A stretch of 64,000 nt of DNA from NCBI GenBank assembly GCA_022239325.1, contig JAKOGP010000001.1:124001-188000 (forward strand), given 5' to 3'. This document shows, piece after piece, positions 1 to 8,684 of this stretch (within the stretch, counting starts at the first letter, position 1; each line of letters starts with the position of its first letter). Under the pieces are notes generated by a model. That model was not told the DNA's origin and did not search any database. It saw only the letters and a list, made by a program, of their open reading frames with translations. The stretch is from Flavobacteriaceae bacterium LSUCC0859 (GTDB taxonomy: Bacteria > Bacteroidota > Bacteroidia > Flavobacteriales > Flavobacteriaceae). A program made the translations under genes and the position numbers.

Positions 1-1
1 G

Positions 2-841
2 GAAAATATGAGCTTAGCGCCCCATATGGTACACCTCAGACAGGGACAAAAATTTGGACCTACTAGCTTAGAAGACGCCATGCAAAAAGACGGCCTAATG
101 GACGCTTACGACCAAACTGCTATGGGCGTATTTGCAGACGCCTGTGCTGTGAATTATGGCTGCTCCAGAGAAGATCAAGACGCATTTGCTATTAAGTCCT
201 ACAAACGCTCTAAGGCAGCTTGGGAGTCTGGTAAATTTAAGGCAGAGGTTGTTCCGGTGTCTATACCACAAAGAAAAGGAGAGCCTGTATTATTTACTCA
301 AGATGAGGAATTTAGCAATGTATTCTTAGAAAAAATACCCAACCTAAGACCGGCCTTTACCAAAGAGGGAACCGTAACTGCTGCCAACGCCTCTACTATA
401 AATGATGGTGCCGCTGCCTTAGTGCTTATGAGTGCTCAAAAGGCAGCTGCATTGGGACTAACACCCTTAGCGCGTATAAAAGGGTATGCAGACGCAGCAC
501 AAGAGCCTAAATGGTTTACTACGGCACCCGCTAAGGCCCTTCCTTTGGCACTGAAAAAAGCAGGCTTAGAACAATCAGATATAGATTTTTTTGAATTTAA
601 CGAGGCCTTCTCTGTAGTGGGCTTGGCCAATATGAAAATTCTTGGTCTCTCTGACCATCAGGTGAATATTCACGGAGGCGCCGTGTCTCTTGGGCATCCG
701 TTAGGTTGTTCTGGTGCCAGAATAGTGGTGACCTTGCTTTATATTTTAAAACAAGAGACAGCGCGCTACGGCGCGGCAGCCATTTGCAATGGCGGCGGCG
801 GCGCCTCTGCCATGATTTTCGAAAATTACACAGACGCCTAA
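2..841 (+). CDS. Acetyl-CoA C-acyltransferase (thiolase), 5'-truncated by window edge
   Basis: C-terminal 279 residues of a thiolase, which condenses or thiolytically cleaves acyl-CoA/3-ketoacyl-CoA in fatty-acid or acetoacetyl-CoA metabolism. The frame is open to the left edge. The first codons read E-N-M-S-x-A-P-H, an internal thiolase motif, so the ATG at 8 is not the start; the N-terminal part with the acyl-accepting Cys lies outside the window. NEAF, GHPLGCSGAR and a C-terminal CNGGGG motif are present. Counting from the Met at 8, the catalytic His is 230 and the second Cys 260, with the usual 30-residue spacing. Which thiolase (FadA-like or acetoacetyl-CoA) cannot be decided from this fragment. 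The C40-like gene follows after 1 bp, so the two are probably co-transcribed. Confidence 0.95.
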   Translation, partial: ENMSLAPHMVHLRQGQKFGPTSLEDAMQKDGLMDAYDQTAMGVFADACAVNYGCSREDQDAFAIKSYKRSKAAWESGKFKAEVVPVSIPQRKGEPVLFTQDEEFSNVFLEKIPNLRPAFTKEGTVTAANASTINDGAAALVLMSAQKAAALGLTPLARIKGYADAAQEPKWFTTAPAKALPLALKKAGLEQSDIDFFEFNEAFSVVGLANMKILGLSDHQVNIHGGAVSLGHPLGCSGARIVVTLLYILKQETARYGAAAICNGGGGASAMIFENYTDA

Positions 842-842
842 T

Positions 843-1589
843 ATGCAGTACGGGATTGTGCTTTTAAGTGTTGTGGCACTGAGAAACTCACCAGATTCAC
901 AGAGTAGCCTTGTTACTATGGCACTTTACGGAGCCTCTTTTAAAATTATAGACCAACGTAAGTTTTGGTTTAAAATCAGATTAGATTTTGACGCCACGGA
1001 GGGCTGGGTAGAAAAAAACCAGTTGTATGAAATATCTGAAGAGCGCTATCTGCACATACAAAATACCCCGCCAAGCTATTGTCAGGAACTCACCGGTTTT
1101 ATAAGCAAAGAAGACGGCACTCTCATGCCTGTATTATTGGGAGCTCATACCAGACAGGCGGCACTTCTAAACCATAGTTTTGAGGGAAATACCAGTGTAG
1201 AAGCCTCTAAATCTGGCGTCATACACACTGCCCTACTCTATTTAAATGCCCCCTATCTTCAGGGCGGAATGAGCCCCTTTGGCATAGACGCTTCAGGGCT
1301 TTGCCAGATGGCGTATAAGCTTAACGGATACAACCTGTACAGGACGGCCCAAGAGCAATCCAAACAAGGGGAACCTTTGAGTTTTATAGAAGAATCTGAG
1401 GCTGGTGATTTGGCTTTCTTTGACAACGCAGAAGGACTCATAGACCATGTTGGTATTATATTGCCAGACAACCACATTATACACTGCCACGGACAGGTTA
1501 GAATAGACCGATTAGACCATACTGGTATATTTAACCCACAAAACAATCAGTACTCTCACAGCCTGAGGGTCATCAAAAAAGTGATATAA
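843..1589 (+). CDS. SH3-C40 (NlpC/P60-like) protein lacking the catalytic Cys
   Basis: A 248-residue protein with a bacterial SH3-like N-terminal part (about 1-70) and an NlpC/P60 fold (about 120-240), a family of cysteine peptidases that cut peptidoglycan stem peptides. The nucleophile motif normally reads G-I-D-C-S-G; here it is GIDASGLCQ, with Ala150 (codon GCT at 1290-1292) where the Cys belongs. The general-base His202 (DHVGI) and a polar third position (His214 or His216) remain. A Cys lies four residues downstream (Cys154) but is not in the nucleophile place. No signal peptide is visible, which is usual for this flavobacterial type. It is probably either a non-catalytic binding protein or an enzyme with a displaced nucleophile. 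It starts 1 bp after the thiolase stop. Confidence 0.85.
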   Translation: MQYGIVLLSVVALRNSPDSQSSLVTMALYGASFKIIDQRKFWFKIRLDFDATEGWVEKNQLYEISEERYLHIQNTPPSYCQELTGFISKEDGTLMPVLLGAHTRQAALLNHSFEGNTSVEASKSGVIHTALLYLNAPYLQGGMSPFGIDASGLCQMAYKLNGYNLYRTAQEQSKQGEPLSFIEESEAGDLAFFDNAEGLIDHVGIILPDNHIIHCHGQVRIDRLDHTGIFNPQNNQYSHSLRVIKKVI

Positions 1590-1610
1590 AAAAAGAGATA
1601 TAAAAAAAGG
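1583..1610 (+). repeat. 14-bp tandem duplication across a stop codon
   Basis: Two tandem copies of GATATAAAAAAAG(A/G), at 1583-1596 and 1597-1610. The first copy contains the TAA stop (1587-1589) of the C40-like gene; the second lies just beyond it and runs into the terminator stem. It is one of five stop-codon-spanning duplications in this window. Confidence 0.8.
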
Positions 1611-1636
1611 CTGCCCGTTTGGACAGCCTTTTTTTT
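1602..1636. terminator. Bidirectional intrinsic terminator
   Basis: Stem GGCTGCCC/GGACAGCC (one mismatch) with loop GTTT. It is flanked by seven A on the left (1602-1608) and eight T on the right (1629-1636), so it can end transcription from both the C40-like gene and the convergent TPR gene. Confidence 0.85.
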
Positions 1637-1654
1637 ATGGTATTTCAGAAACAA

Positions 1655-2917
1655 TTATTCCTCCAATAACTTTTTAATTCTCATATAGTTCTCATTGTCT
1701 CCAAGAGCTCCGTATATGTTTTTTAACTGGCCTAAAAGATCTGTATTGCCATCGTTAGCAATTAAACCAGCTTCTAAAGCTTCTGCAGCTTTTTTGAAGA
1801 AATCTTGCTTTTGAGCTTTGAGCTCATCATAGCGAGCAATATCTTTTCTGGAGCTTCCCAAACCATTCATCTCATCTATAAGGGCATTGCCTTCATTCAC
1901 AAAAGAAGTAGAGAGGTTTAAATAAGCGTTAATGTAGCTTGGAGAAAGTTCAATGGCTTTATTGTAAGCAGCACGGGCCTCTTCCATATTTTTCTGCTCC
2001 ATATTAATCACTCCAATATTGTAAAACAAGTCTGGATTGGTGGGGTCTACTTCTGTAGCCTCGTTCATGAGTGCCTTAAAGGTTTCTTTGTCTCCCTGCT
2101 TAAAGTAAAGGTTGGCCTGATTTAAAATAAGACCCACATCTTGCGGGTTCTTTTTTCTAGCTTCTACATAAGCCTCCATAGCCTTGTCATCCTGGCCTAA
2201 TTGGGTATAAATTAGGGCAATGTTTTTGATAATCTCATTAATTTTAGACTCCGTACGCTCGTCTTTAGGGTCTGTGTAAGAACCAGACTTCACCATTAAA
2301 TCTCTTTGCTGTTTTGGCATTTCTTCACGCTCTCCAGTCTCGGTATTTACAGCAGAGAATTTTTGCTCAGAACCATCATATCCTAAATCTTTAAGCATGT
2401 TGTAGTACTTTAAAGAAATTTCATACTCGCTCCCGTTCACAGCACTAGAGGCGGCGTAGTACAAATAAATAGTGTCCTTTGGACTTAAAGAATAGCTCAA
2501 AAATAATTTCTCAGCAGCGTCTTTGTACTTCTGATCATTATTATCTTGTACCGCAGCGTTTACAATTTCTGAGGTCATGCTAGCAAACTTTTGGTTAATG
2601 CTTGCAGTGTATTTAGACTTTCCTGTAGCCTCTTCACTAGCCAAGGCTTTTTTGTAGGCGGCTACTGCTTGGTCATATGCTGCAAAGTCTCCAGCAGCTG
2701 CCTGCAGGGCATAAGCCTCTCCTTGTAAGAAATAAAACTGGGCAATGTATTTGTCTTCTGCGCTGTCTATACTAGCAGCTGCAGGAGCTAAAGCTTCTAA
2801 GACCGCAGCTGCGTCGCCAGACTTCATAGCTTTATTAGCTGCTTTAATCTCATCTTTTTGGGCAAAACTTAAACTGCTCATTCCCAATGCAGCTAAAAGT
2901 AAAAATGTATTTTTCAT
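1655..2917 (-). CDS. Secreted tetratricopeptide-repeat protein
   Basis: A 420-residue protein with an N-terminal signal peptide (charged MKN, hydrophobic LLLAALGMSSLSFA, cleavage near the FAQ at 18-20). The mature part is alpha-helical, Ala/Lys/Glu rich, and carries TPR-like units around residues 235-345 (for example IALIYTQLGQDDKAMEAY and NIGVINMEQKNMEEARAAY). TPR domains are protein-protein scaffolds; a periplasmic place is inferred from the signal. No catalytic motif was seen. It lies 49 bp downstream of gyrA on the same strand and may share its transcript. The specific partner is unknown. Confidence 0.85.
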   Translation of the reverse strand: MKNTFLLLAALGMSSLSFAQKDEIKAANKAMKSGDAAAVLEALAPAAASIDSAEDKYIAQFYFLQGEAYALQAAAGDFAAYDQAVAAYKKALASEEATGKSKYTASINQKFASMTSEIVNAAVQDNNDQKYKDAAEKLFLSYSLSPKDTIYLYYAASSAVNGSEYEISLKYYNMLKDLGYDGSEQKFSAVNTETGEREEMPKQQRDLMVKSGSYTDPKDERTESKINEIIKNIALIYTQLGQDDKAMEAYVEARKKNPQDVGLILNQANLYFKQGDKETFKALMNEATEVDPTNPDLFYNIGVINMEQKNMEEARAAYNKAIELSPSYINAYLNLSTSFVNEGNALIDEMNGLGSSRKDIARYDELKAQKQDFFKKAAEALEAGLIANDGNTDLLGQLKNIYGALGDNENYMRIKKLLEE

Positions 2918-2966
2918 GTGGTTGAATTTGTTGTATTTTGTTTTAAGGGCGTAAAATTAATAAAAT

Positions 2967-5531
2967 TTAAGACGCTGGTTCATTTTCGTTCTCATTTTCT
3001 GAGGCCAATCCTGGATTGGGTTCGTTAGAGGAAGACGCATTTGTGCCAGCCTTACTAAGATCATTAGATGCAGCCTCTTCCACATCTGTTTCTTCTTCTT
3101 TAACCACCTTAGCAACAGCGGCAATAGAGTCATTTTCACGAATATTAATGAGACGGACCCCTTGGGTAGCTCTTCCCATTACTCTTAAATCTTCTACACC
3201 CAAGCGAATGGCGATGCCAGACTTATTAATGATCATTAGATCGTCAGAATCTGTCACGTTTTTAATGGCTACTAAGCCTCCTGTTTTTTCAGTGATAGAT
3301 ATGGTTTTCACTCCTTTACCACCACGATTTGTAATACGGTAGTCTTCCATAGAGGAGCGTTTTCCATATCCTTTTTCAGACACAACGAGAATATTTTCTT
3401 CTTCATTGTGCACCGTAATCATTCCGATCACCTCATCGGTGTCGTCTGCTAAGGTTACTCCTCTAACCCCAGAGGCATTTCTACCCATTGGTCTGGTCTT
3501 ACTCTCCTCAAACCTAATGGCTTTACCGGATTTAAGCCCTAGGAATACCTGGGAGCTACCTGTGGTAAGTTTCGCCTCTAAAAGCTCATCTCCTTCTCTC
3601 ACTCCAATGGCATTTATACCATTAGTTCTAGGTCTAGAATACTGTTCTAAAGAGGTTTTCTTGACAATCCCTTTCTTGGTAGCCATAATCACATAATGGC
3701 TGTTTACGTAATCCTCGTCTTTGAGATCTTGGGTACATATAAAAGCCTTCACTTTGTCTTCCTGAGAAATATTGATCAGGTTTTGTATGGCCCTACCTTT
3801 TGAGGTTCTAGATCCCTCTGGAATTTCATATACACGCATCCAGAAACACTTCCCGCTTTGGGTAAAGAAAAGCATGTATTGGTGGTTGGTTCCTACAAAT
3901 AAGTGCTCCAAGAAATCTTCATTTCTTGTCGCCGATGCCTTCTGTCCTACTCCCCCTCTATTTTGGGTCTTATATTCAGACAAAGAGGTTCTCTTAATGT
4001 AACCGGCATGAGAAATGGTAATTACTACCTGCTCATCTGGAATCATATCTTCTATACTCAGATTACCTCCAGCATAGTGAATTTCTGACCTTCTAGCATC
4101 TCCGTATTTTTCCTTCACCTCTAAGAGTTCGGTCTTTATAATGTCCATTCTACGGTCTTTACTCGCTAGAATGTCTTTGAGATCTGCAATGGTAGCTATA
4201 ATCTCATTGTATTCCGTTCTTAGCTTGTCTTGCTCCAGACCTGTAAGCTGGCGCAAACGCATTTCTACAATGGCCTTTGCTTGAATTTCTGTAAGCTTAA
4301 AACGCTCCATTAAGGCTTCACGAGCTTGATCTGGATTTGAAGAGGCTCTAATAATTTTAATCACCTCGTCTATATTGTCAGAAGCTATGATCAGTCCCTC
4401 TAAGATGTGGGCACGATCTTCTGCTTTTTTAAGCTCAAATTGGGTACGTCTTACCACTACCTCATGTCTGTGTTCCACAAAATAGTGGATCATCTCTTTT
4501 ACATTGAGTTGCTGTGGTCTTCCGTTTACAAGAGCAATATTATTCACACTAAAAGAAGACTGTAGTGCCGTGTATTTGTAAAGCGTGTTTAAAACAATAT
4601 TAGGAATGGCGTCTCTTTTCAGGATGTACACAATACGCATACCATTTCTGTCAGACTCATCTCTAATAGTAGCAATCCCCTCAATTTTTTTGTCGTTTAC
4701 CAGGTCTGCTGTTTTCTTAATCATGTCTGCCTTATTCACCTGATAAGGTATTTCAGACACCACAATACACTCTCTACCCTGTACTTCTTCTATAACAGCT
4801 TTTGCTCTAATTACCACACGGCCCCTACCGGTATGAAAAGCCTCTTTAACACCTTCATACCCGTAAATAACCCCACCAGTTGGGAAGTCTGGTGCTTTAA
4901 TATGAGTAATGAGCTCTTCTATTTCTATCTGGTTGTTGTCTATATAGGCTACTGTTCCGTCTACCACCTCTGCCAAGTTGTGCGGAGGCATATTAGTAGC
5001 CATACCTACCGCAATACCCGAGGCCCCGTTAACCAGTAGGTTTGGAATTCTCGTGGGTAGAACCGTAGGCTCCTCTATGGTGTCGTCAAAATTGAGTTGG
5101 TGATCTACCGTGTCCTTGTCTATGTCTATGAGCATGTCGTCTGCAATCTTGCGCATACGAGCTTCTGTATAACGCATGGCTGCAGGACTGTCTCCGTCTA
5201 TAGAACCAAAGTTACCCTGTCCGTCTACCAACATATAGCGTAGACTCCATTCTTGGGCCATACGCACCATGGTGTCATACACTGAGGTGTCTCCGTGAGG
5301 ATGATACTTTCCTAAAACTTCTCCAACAATCCTGGCGGATTTCTTGTGGGCGCTGTTAGATCTTACACCTAATTCGTGCATACCAAAAAGAACCCTTCTG
5401 TGAACGGGTTTTAATCCGTCCCTTACATCCGGAAGGGCACGTGACACAATGACCGACATAGAATAATCTATGTAGGCAGACTTCATTTCATCGTCTATGT
5501 TAATAGGAATTAATTTTTCTCCTTCTGCCAT
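2967..5531 (-). CDS. gyrA: DNA gyrase subunit A
   Basis: An 854-residue type IIA topoisomerase subunit that cuts and rejoins DNA to introduce negative supercoils together with GyrB (not in this window). The catalytic Tyr is Tyr121 in AAMRYTEAR. The quinolone-determining segment reads [10 protein letters not shown]: the positions of E. coli Ser83 and Asp87 are Thr82 and Asp86. The C-terminal half shows the repeated beta-pinwheel blades. The GyrA-box site reads QNRGGVG rather than the canonical QRRGGKG, a form I believe is common in Flavobacteria. The last about 45 residues are an acidic, Ser/Asn/Glu-rich tail. It starts at an ATG and is divergent from clpC. Confidence 0.98.
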   Translation of the reverse strand: MAEGEKLIPINIDDEMKSAYIDYSMSVIVSRALPDVRDGLKPVHRRVLFGMHELGVRSNSAHKKSARIVGEVLGKYHPHGDTSVYDTMVRMAQEWSLRYMLVDGQGNFGSIDGDSPAAMRYTEARMRKIADDMLIDIDKDTVDHQLNFDDTIEEPTVLPTRIPNLLVNGASGIAVGMATNMPPHNLAEVVDGTVAYIDNNQIEIEELITHIKAPDFPTGGVIYGYEGVKEAFHTGRGRVVIRAKAVIEEVQGRECIVVSEIPYQVNKADMIKKTADLVNDKKIEGIATIRDESDRNGMRIVYILKRDAIPNIVLNTLYKYTALQSSFSVNNIALVNGRPQQLNVKEMIHYFVEHRHEVVVRRTQFELKKAEDRAHILEGLIIASDNIDEVIKIIRASSNPDQAREALMERFKLTEIQAKAIVEMRLRQLTGLEQDKLRTEYNEIIATIADLKDILASKDRRMDIIKTELLEVKEKYGDARRSEIHYAGGNLSIEDMIPDEQVVITISHAGYIKRTSLSEYKTQNRGGVGQKASATRNEDFLEHLFVGTNHQYMLFFTQSGKCFWMRVYEIPEGSRTSKGRAIQNLINISQEDKVKAFICTQDLKDEDYVNSHYVIMATKKGIVKKTSLEQYSRPRTNGINAIGVREGDELLEAKLTTGSSQVFLGLKSGKAIRFEESKTRPMGRNASGVRGVTLADDTDEVIGMITVHNEEENILVVSEKGYGKRSSMEDYRITNRGGKGVKTISITEKTGGLVAIKNVTDSDDLMIINKSGIAIRLGVEDLRVMGRATQGVRLINIRENDSIAAVAKVVKEEETDVEEAASNDLSKAGTNASSSNEPNPGLASENENENEPAS

Positions 5532-5733
5532 ATTAAAATGCTATTCATTAATCAATAAAAAATCAAGCCAATATACGTATTTTGGAGGCTTTTTCTGTTC
5601 TATAGCTACACTTTATCAAACAATTTATTAACACCCATAAGCCCCTAAATAGTTAATAAAATATATAGGCTAGCTTTTGAATTCAAACGCTTTTTTTGTC
5701 AATTGTGTCATATTCTACAAAAAGGTATAGTAT

Positions 5734-5766
5734 TTGCAAAATACTAATCAAGAATTTGTATTTTTG
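5734..5766 (+). promoter_or_regulatory. Bacteroidota-type promoter of clpC
   Basis: A TTG (-33 element, 5734-5736) is followed after 22 bp by a perfect TAnnTTTG box (TATTTTTG, 5759-5766). It lies 18 bp before the ATG at 5785. The TTG could be mistaken for a start codon of a longer ClpC, but as a -33 element it would be upstream of the transcript. Confidence 0.6.
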
Positions 5767-5784
5767 AGTATAAACAAATGGTTT

Positions 5785-8340
5785 ATGGACGATAATTTTT
5801 CACCTAGAGTAAAAGATGTAATTGCATACAGTAAAGAAGAGGCCTTGCGTTTGGGGCATGACTTCATAGGAACAGAACACCTCATGCTGGGGCTTCTAAG
5901 AGACGGTGGCGGGAAAGCGATCAGTATCTTGGACGCCTTGTCGGTAGATTTAGACCATTTGAGAAGAAAGGTAGAAATCCTGAGTCCTGCCAATCCAAGT
6001 CCGAGCTTATTGCAGCAAGACAAAAAAAACCTACATCTAACCAGACAGGCAGAACGGGCACTTAAAACCACCTTTTTAGAGGCCAAATTATTCCAGAGCA
6101 CTGCTATTAATACCGCACACCTCTTGCTTTGTATCTTGAGAAATGAAAATGACCCTACCACCAAATTACTTCAAAAAATGATGGTAGACTACGACGGGGT
6201 TAAGGAGCAGTTTAAGTCTATGATTACCTCAGATGACGACTATACTTCAGATAACCCACAAGCCTCATTTTCTAGTGAGCCGGAGCCTGAAGACTCCAAC
6301 CAAAATCCTTTTGGCGCCTCTGGTACTGCTAATAAAGCAGGAAAGAAATCTAAGACACCTGTATTGGATAATTTTGGACGGGACCTCACGCAAATGGCGG
6401 AAGACAATAAATTAGACCCTGTTGTGGGCAGACAAAAAGAGATAGAAAGGGTTTCTCAGATACTGAGCCGTAGAAAGAAAAACAACCCCCTACTTATCGG
6501 AGAACCAGGAGTGGGTAAAAGTGCCATTGCAGAGGGCTTGGCCTTAAGGATTATTCAAAAAAAGGTCTCTAGGGTGCTTTACAATAAACGAGTGGTAACC
6601 TTAGACCTGGCTTCCCTTGTAGCTGGCACCAAATACAGAGGCCAATTTGAAGAACGCATGAAAGCGGTCATGAATGAATTAGAAAAAAATGACGACATCA
6701 TACTCTTTATAGATGAAATTCATACCATAGTGGGCGCAGGAGGTGCCACGGGAAGCTTGGACGCTTCTAATATGTTTAAACCCGCACTTGCCAGAGGAGA
6801 AATTCAATGCATAGGTGCCACTACATTAGATGAATTTAGACAGCATATAGAAAAGGACGGTGCTTTAGAGAGAAGGTTTCAAAAAGTAATAGTAGAACCT
6901 ACCTCTGTTTCTGAGACTATAGAAATTCTAAAAAACATCAAACCAAAGTACGAAGAGCATCACAATGTAACCTATACAGACCAAGCCCTTGAGGCTTGTG
7001 TAAACCTAACAGATAGGTATATTACAGATCGCTTTTTACCGGACAAAGCCATAGACGCCCTAGACGAGGTTGGCTCTAGAGTTCATATTACCAATATGAA
7101 TGTACCCAAGCAAATCATTAGCTTGGAGAAACAATTAGAACAGGTTCGCGAAGACAAAAATGCGGTAGTAAAAAAACAGAAATACGAAGAAGCAGCCAAA
7201 CTCAGAGACGACGAGAAAAAAATAGAAAAGTCTCTATTGGAAGCTCAAGAAAAGTGGGACGAAGAGTCTAAGCTTTACAGAGAAGTAGTAACAGAGGACC
7301 ATGTAGCAGACGTTGTCTCTATGATGAGCGGCATTCCTGTGACCCGAATAGCACAAGCAGAGAGCTCTAAATTAGCTAAGCTTCCAGAAATTATAAAAGA
7401 GGCTGTGATTGGTCAAACAGAGGCAGTTGCCAAGGTAGCCAAAGCCATTCAAAGAAATAGAGCGGGTCTAAAAGACCCCAATAAACCCATTGGATCATTT
7501 ATTTTTCTAGGACAAACCGGCGTGGGTAAAACCCAGCTAGCCAAGGTGTTGGCTAAGGAATTATTTGACTCCGAAGATTCCCTGATCAGAATAGACATGA
7601 GTGAATACATGGAGAAATTTGCCATATCTAGATTAATTGGTTCTCCTCCGGGGTATGTGGGTTATGAAGAGGGCGGGCAGCTCACTGAAAAAGTCAGAAG
7701 AAAACCTTACGCGGTTATACTATTAGACGAGGTAGAAAAGGCCCATCCAGATGTGTTTAATATGATGTTACAAGTCTTAGATGACGGATATTTGACAGAC
7801 AGCCTTGGACGTAAGATTGATTTTAGAAACACCATCATAATTATGACCTCTAATATTGGTTCAAGACAACTGAAAGACTTTGGCCAAGGGGTAGGTTTTG
7901 GAACAGCTGCCATGGCCTCTCAGTCACAAAAACACAACAAAGGTGTTATTGAAAATGCCCTCAAAAAGGCTTTTGCTCCCGAATTTTTAAATAGAATAGA
8001 CGACATTGTCATTTTTAATGCCCTAGAGAAAGAAGATATTCACCTTATTATAGATATAGAACTCAAAAAACTATACAAGAGAATTGAGGGGCTAGGCTAT
8101 TCTTTAAAATTGAGTAAAAAAGCCAAAGACTTTATAGCAGAAAAAGGATTTGACAAGCAGTTTGGTGCCAGACCACTTAAGAGAGCTATTCAAAAATATA
8201 TTGAAGACGCACTGGCAGAGCAAATAGTTACCGCTCAATTGTCTTCTGGAGACACCATATCTTTAGACTATAAAGACAAAGAGGCAGAAACTTTAGATAT
8301 AAGTATTCAAAAATCTGAAAAGCCTTCAGAAGCTTCTTAA
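5785..8340 (+). CDS. clpC: ATP-dependent Clp protease ATP-binding subunit ClpC
   Basis: A Hsp100 unfoldase of about 851 residues that delivers proteins to ClpP. In order: a double Clp-N domain; first AAA+ module with Walker A GEPGVGKS and Walker B ILFIDEIHT; a coiled middle region with a UVR-like stretch (QKYEEAAKLRDDEKKIEKS); second AAA+ module with Walker A GQTGVGKT and VILLDEVEKAHPDV; and a C-terminal D2-small domain. Start: MDDNFSPRVKDVIAYS is the conserved N-terminus, so the ATG at 5785 is chosen over the in-frame TTG at 5734, which coincides with the promoter. A strong terminator follows. It is a single-gene unit divergent from gyrA. Confidence 0.97.
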   Translation: MDDNFSPRVKDVIAYSKEEALRLGHDFIGTEHLMLGLLRDGGGKAISILDALSVDLDHLRRKVEILSPANPSPSLLQQDKKNLHLTRQAERALKTTFLEAKLFQSTAINTAHLLLCILRNENDPTTKLLQKMMVDYDGVKEQFKSMITSDDDYTSDNPQASFSSEPEPEDSNQNPFGASGTANKAGKKSKTPVLDNFGRDLTQMAEDNKLDPVVGRQKEIERVSQILSRRKKNNPLLIGEPGVGKSAIAEGLALRIIQKKVSRVLYNKRVVTLDLASLVAGTKYRGQFEERMKAVMNELEKNDDIILFIDEIHTIVGAGGATGSLDASNMFKPALARGEIQCIGATTLDEFRQHIEKDGALERRFQKVIVEPTSVSETIEILKNIKPKYEEHHNVTYTDQALEACVNLTDRYITDRFLPDKAIDALDEVGSRVHITNMNVPKQIISLEKQLEQVREDKNAVVKKQKYEEAAKLRDDEKKIEKSLLEAQEKWDEESKLYREVVTEDHVADVVSMMSGIPVTRIAQAESSKLAKLPEIIKEAVIGQTEAVAKVAKAIQRNRAGLKDPNKPIGSFIFLGQTGVGKTQLAKVLAKELFDSEDSLIRIDMSEYMEKFAISRLIGSPPGYVGYEEGGQLTEKVRRKPYAVILLDEVEKAHPDVFNMMLQVLDDGYLTDSLGRKIDFRNTIIIMTSNIGSRQLKDFGQGVGFGTAAMASQSQKHNKGVIENALKKAFAPEFLNRIDDIVIFNALEKEDIHLIIDIELKKLYKRIEGLGYSLKLSKKAKDFIAEKGFDKQFGARPLKRAIQKYIEDALAEQIVTAQLSSGDTISLDYKDKEAETLDISIQKSEKPSEAS

Positions 8341-8361
8341 TTTATTTTTACAATCTATTTT

Positions 8362-8388
8362 AAACCCCTAGCGTGCTAGGGGTTTTTT
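8362..8388 (+). terminator. Intrinsic terminator of clpC
   Basis: Perfect inverted repeat AAACCCCTAGC/GCTAGGGGTTT (8362-8372/8375-8385) with a T run to 8388, placed 22 bp after the clpC stop. Confidence 0.9.
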
Positions 8389-8499
8389 CATTTTACACAG
8401 CAAAAGGGCTACATACCACTAATGCCACAACAAACACCTTTTAATTTTATCAATATCTCAAAAATATAGAAGATTAAACCCCAAACAAGAGGAAAAATA

Positions 8500-8507
8500 T
8501 ATATTTG
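8500..8507 (+). promoter_or_regulatory. -7 box upstream of the threonine leader
   Basis: TATATTTG matches TAnnTTTG exactly and stands 21 bp before the leader-peptide ATG at 8529. No clear TTG is seen at the -33 distance, so the call rests on the -7 box and its place. Confidence 0.5.
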
Positions 8508-8528
8508 ATACAATTAATCATTCATAGC

Positions 8529-8627
8529 ATGCCAGTACAAGCTACTTCTATAACACTCCGCCTTCGCCTTAGAACGAAAGCTTCTGCTATGAACCCATTT
8601 GCCACTACAACCCCTTGGGGGTTATAG
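8529..8627 (+). CDS. Candidate threonine-operon leader peptide (32 aa)
   Basis: A short open frame (ATG 8529, TAG 8625-8627) in the 344-bp gap before thrA. It encodes 32 residues with six Thr, three of them consecutive (ACT ACA ACC, codons 26-28) near the end in the run A-T-T-T-P-W-G-L; it also has an Arg/Leu alternation L-R-L-R-L-R. The Thr codons fall between the two arms of the hairpin-forming region at 8598-8644. This is the arrangement expected of transcription attenuation by ribosome stalling at Thr codons, as in enterobacterial thrL. The role is inferred from position, composition and RNA structure, not from recognised homology. Confidence 0.6.
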   Translation: MPVQATSITLRLRLRTKASAMNPFATTTPWGL

Positions 8628-8672
8628 ATCATTACTCCGGCAAACCTATTTTCATTTTTATTATTCTTTTTA
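8598..8672 (+). promoter_or_regulatory. Candidate attenuator hairpins before thrA
   Basis: TTTGCC (8598-8603) can pair with GGCAAA (8639-8644). It encloses a second strong hairpin AACCCC/GGGGTT (8609-8614/8618-8623) and is followed by a T-rich tract (8648-8672). The inner hairpin overlaps the Thr codons and stop of the leader peptide, so ribosome position would change the fold. The exact competing structures need a folding calculation. Confidence 0.5.
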
Positions 8673-8684
8673 AAACCAAAACAT

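Noticed and set aside
2957-3139. Small minus-strand frame at the gyrA 3' end
   Set aside because: An out-of-frame shadow of the low-complexity GyrA tail.
3250-3850. GyrA-box variant QNRGGVG as a functional anomaly
   Set aside because: Likely normal for Flavobacteria; the rest of the C-terminal pinwheel is intact.
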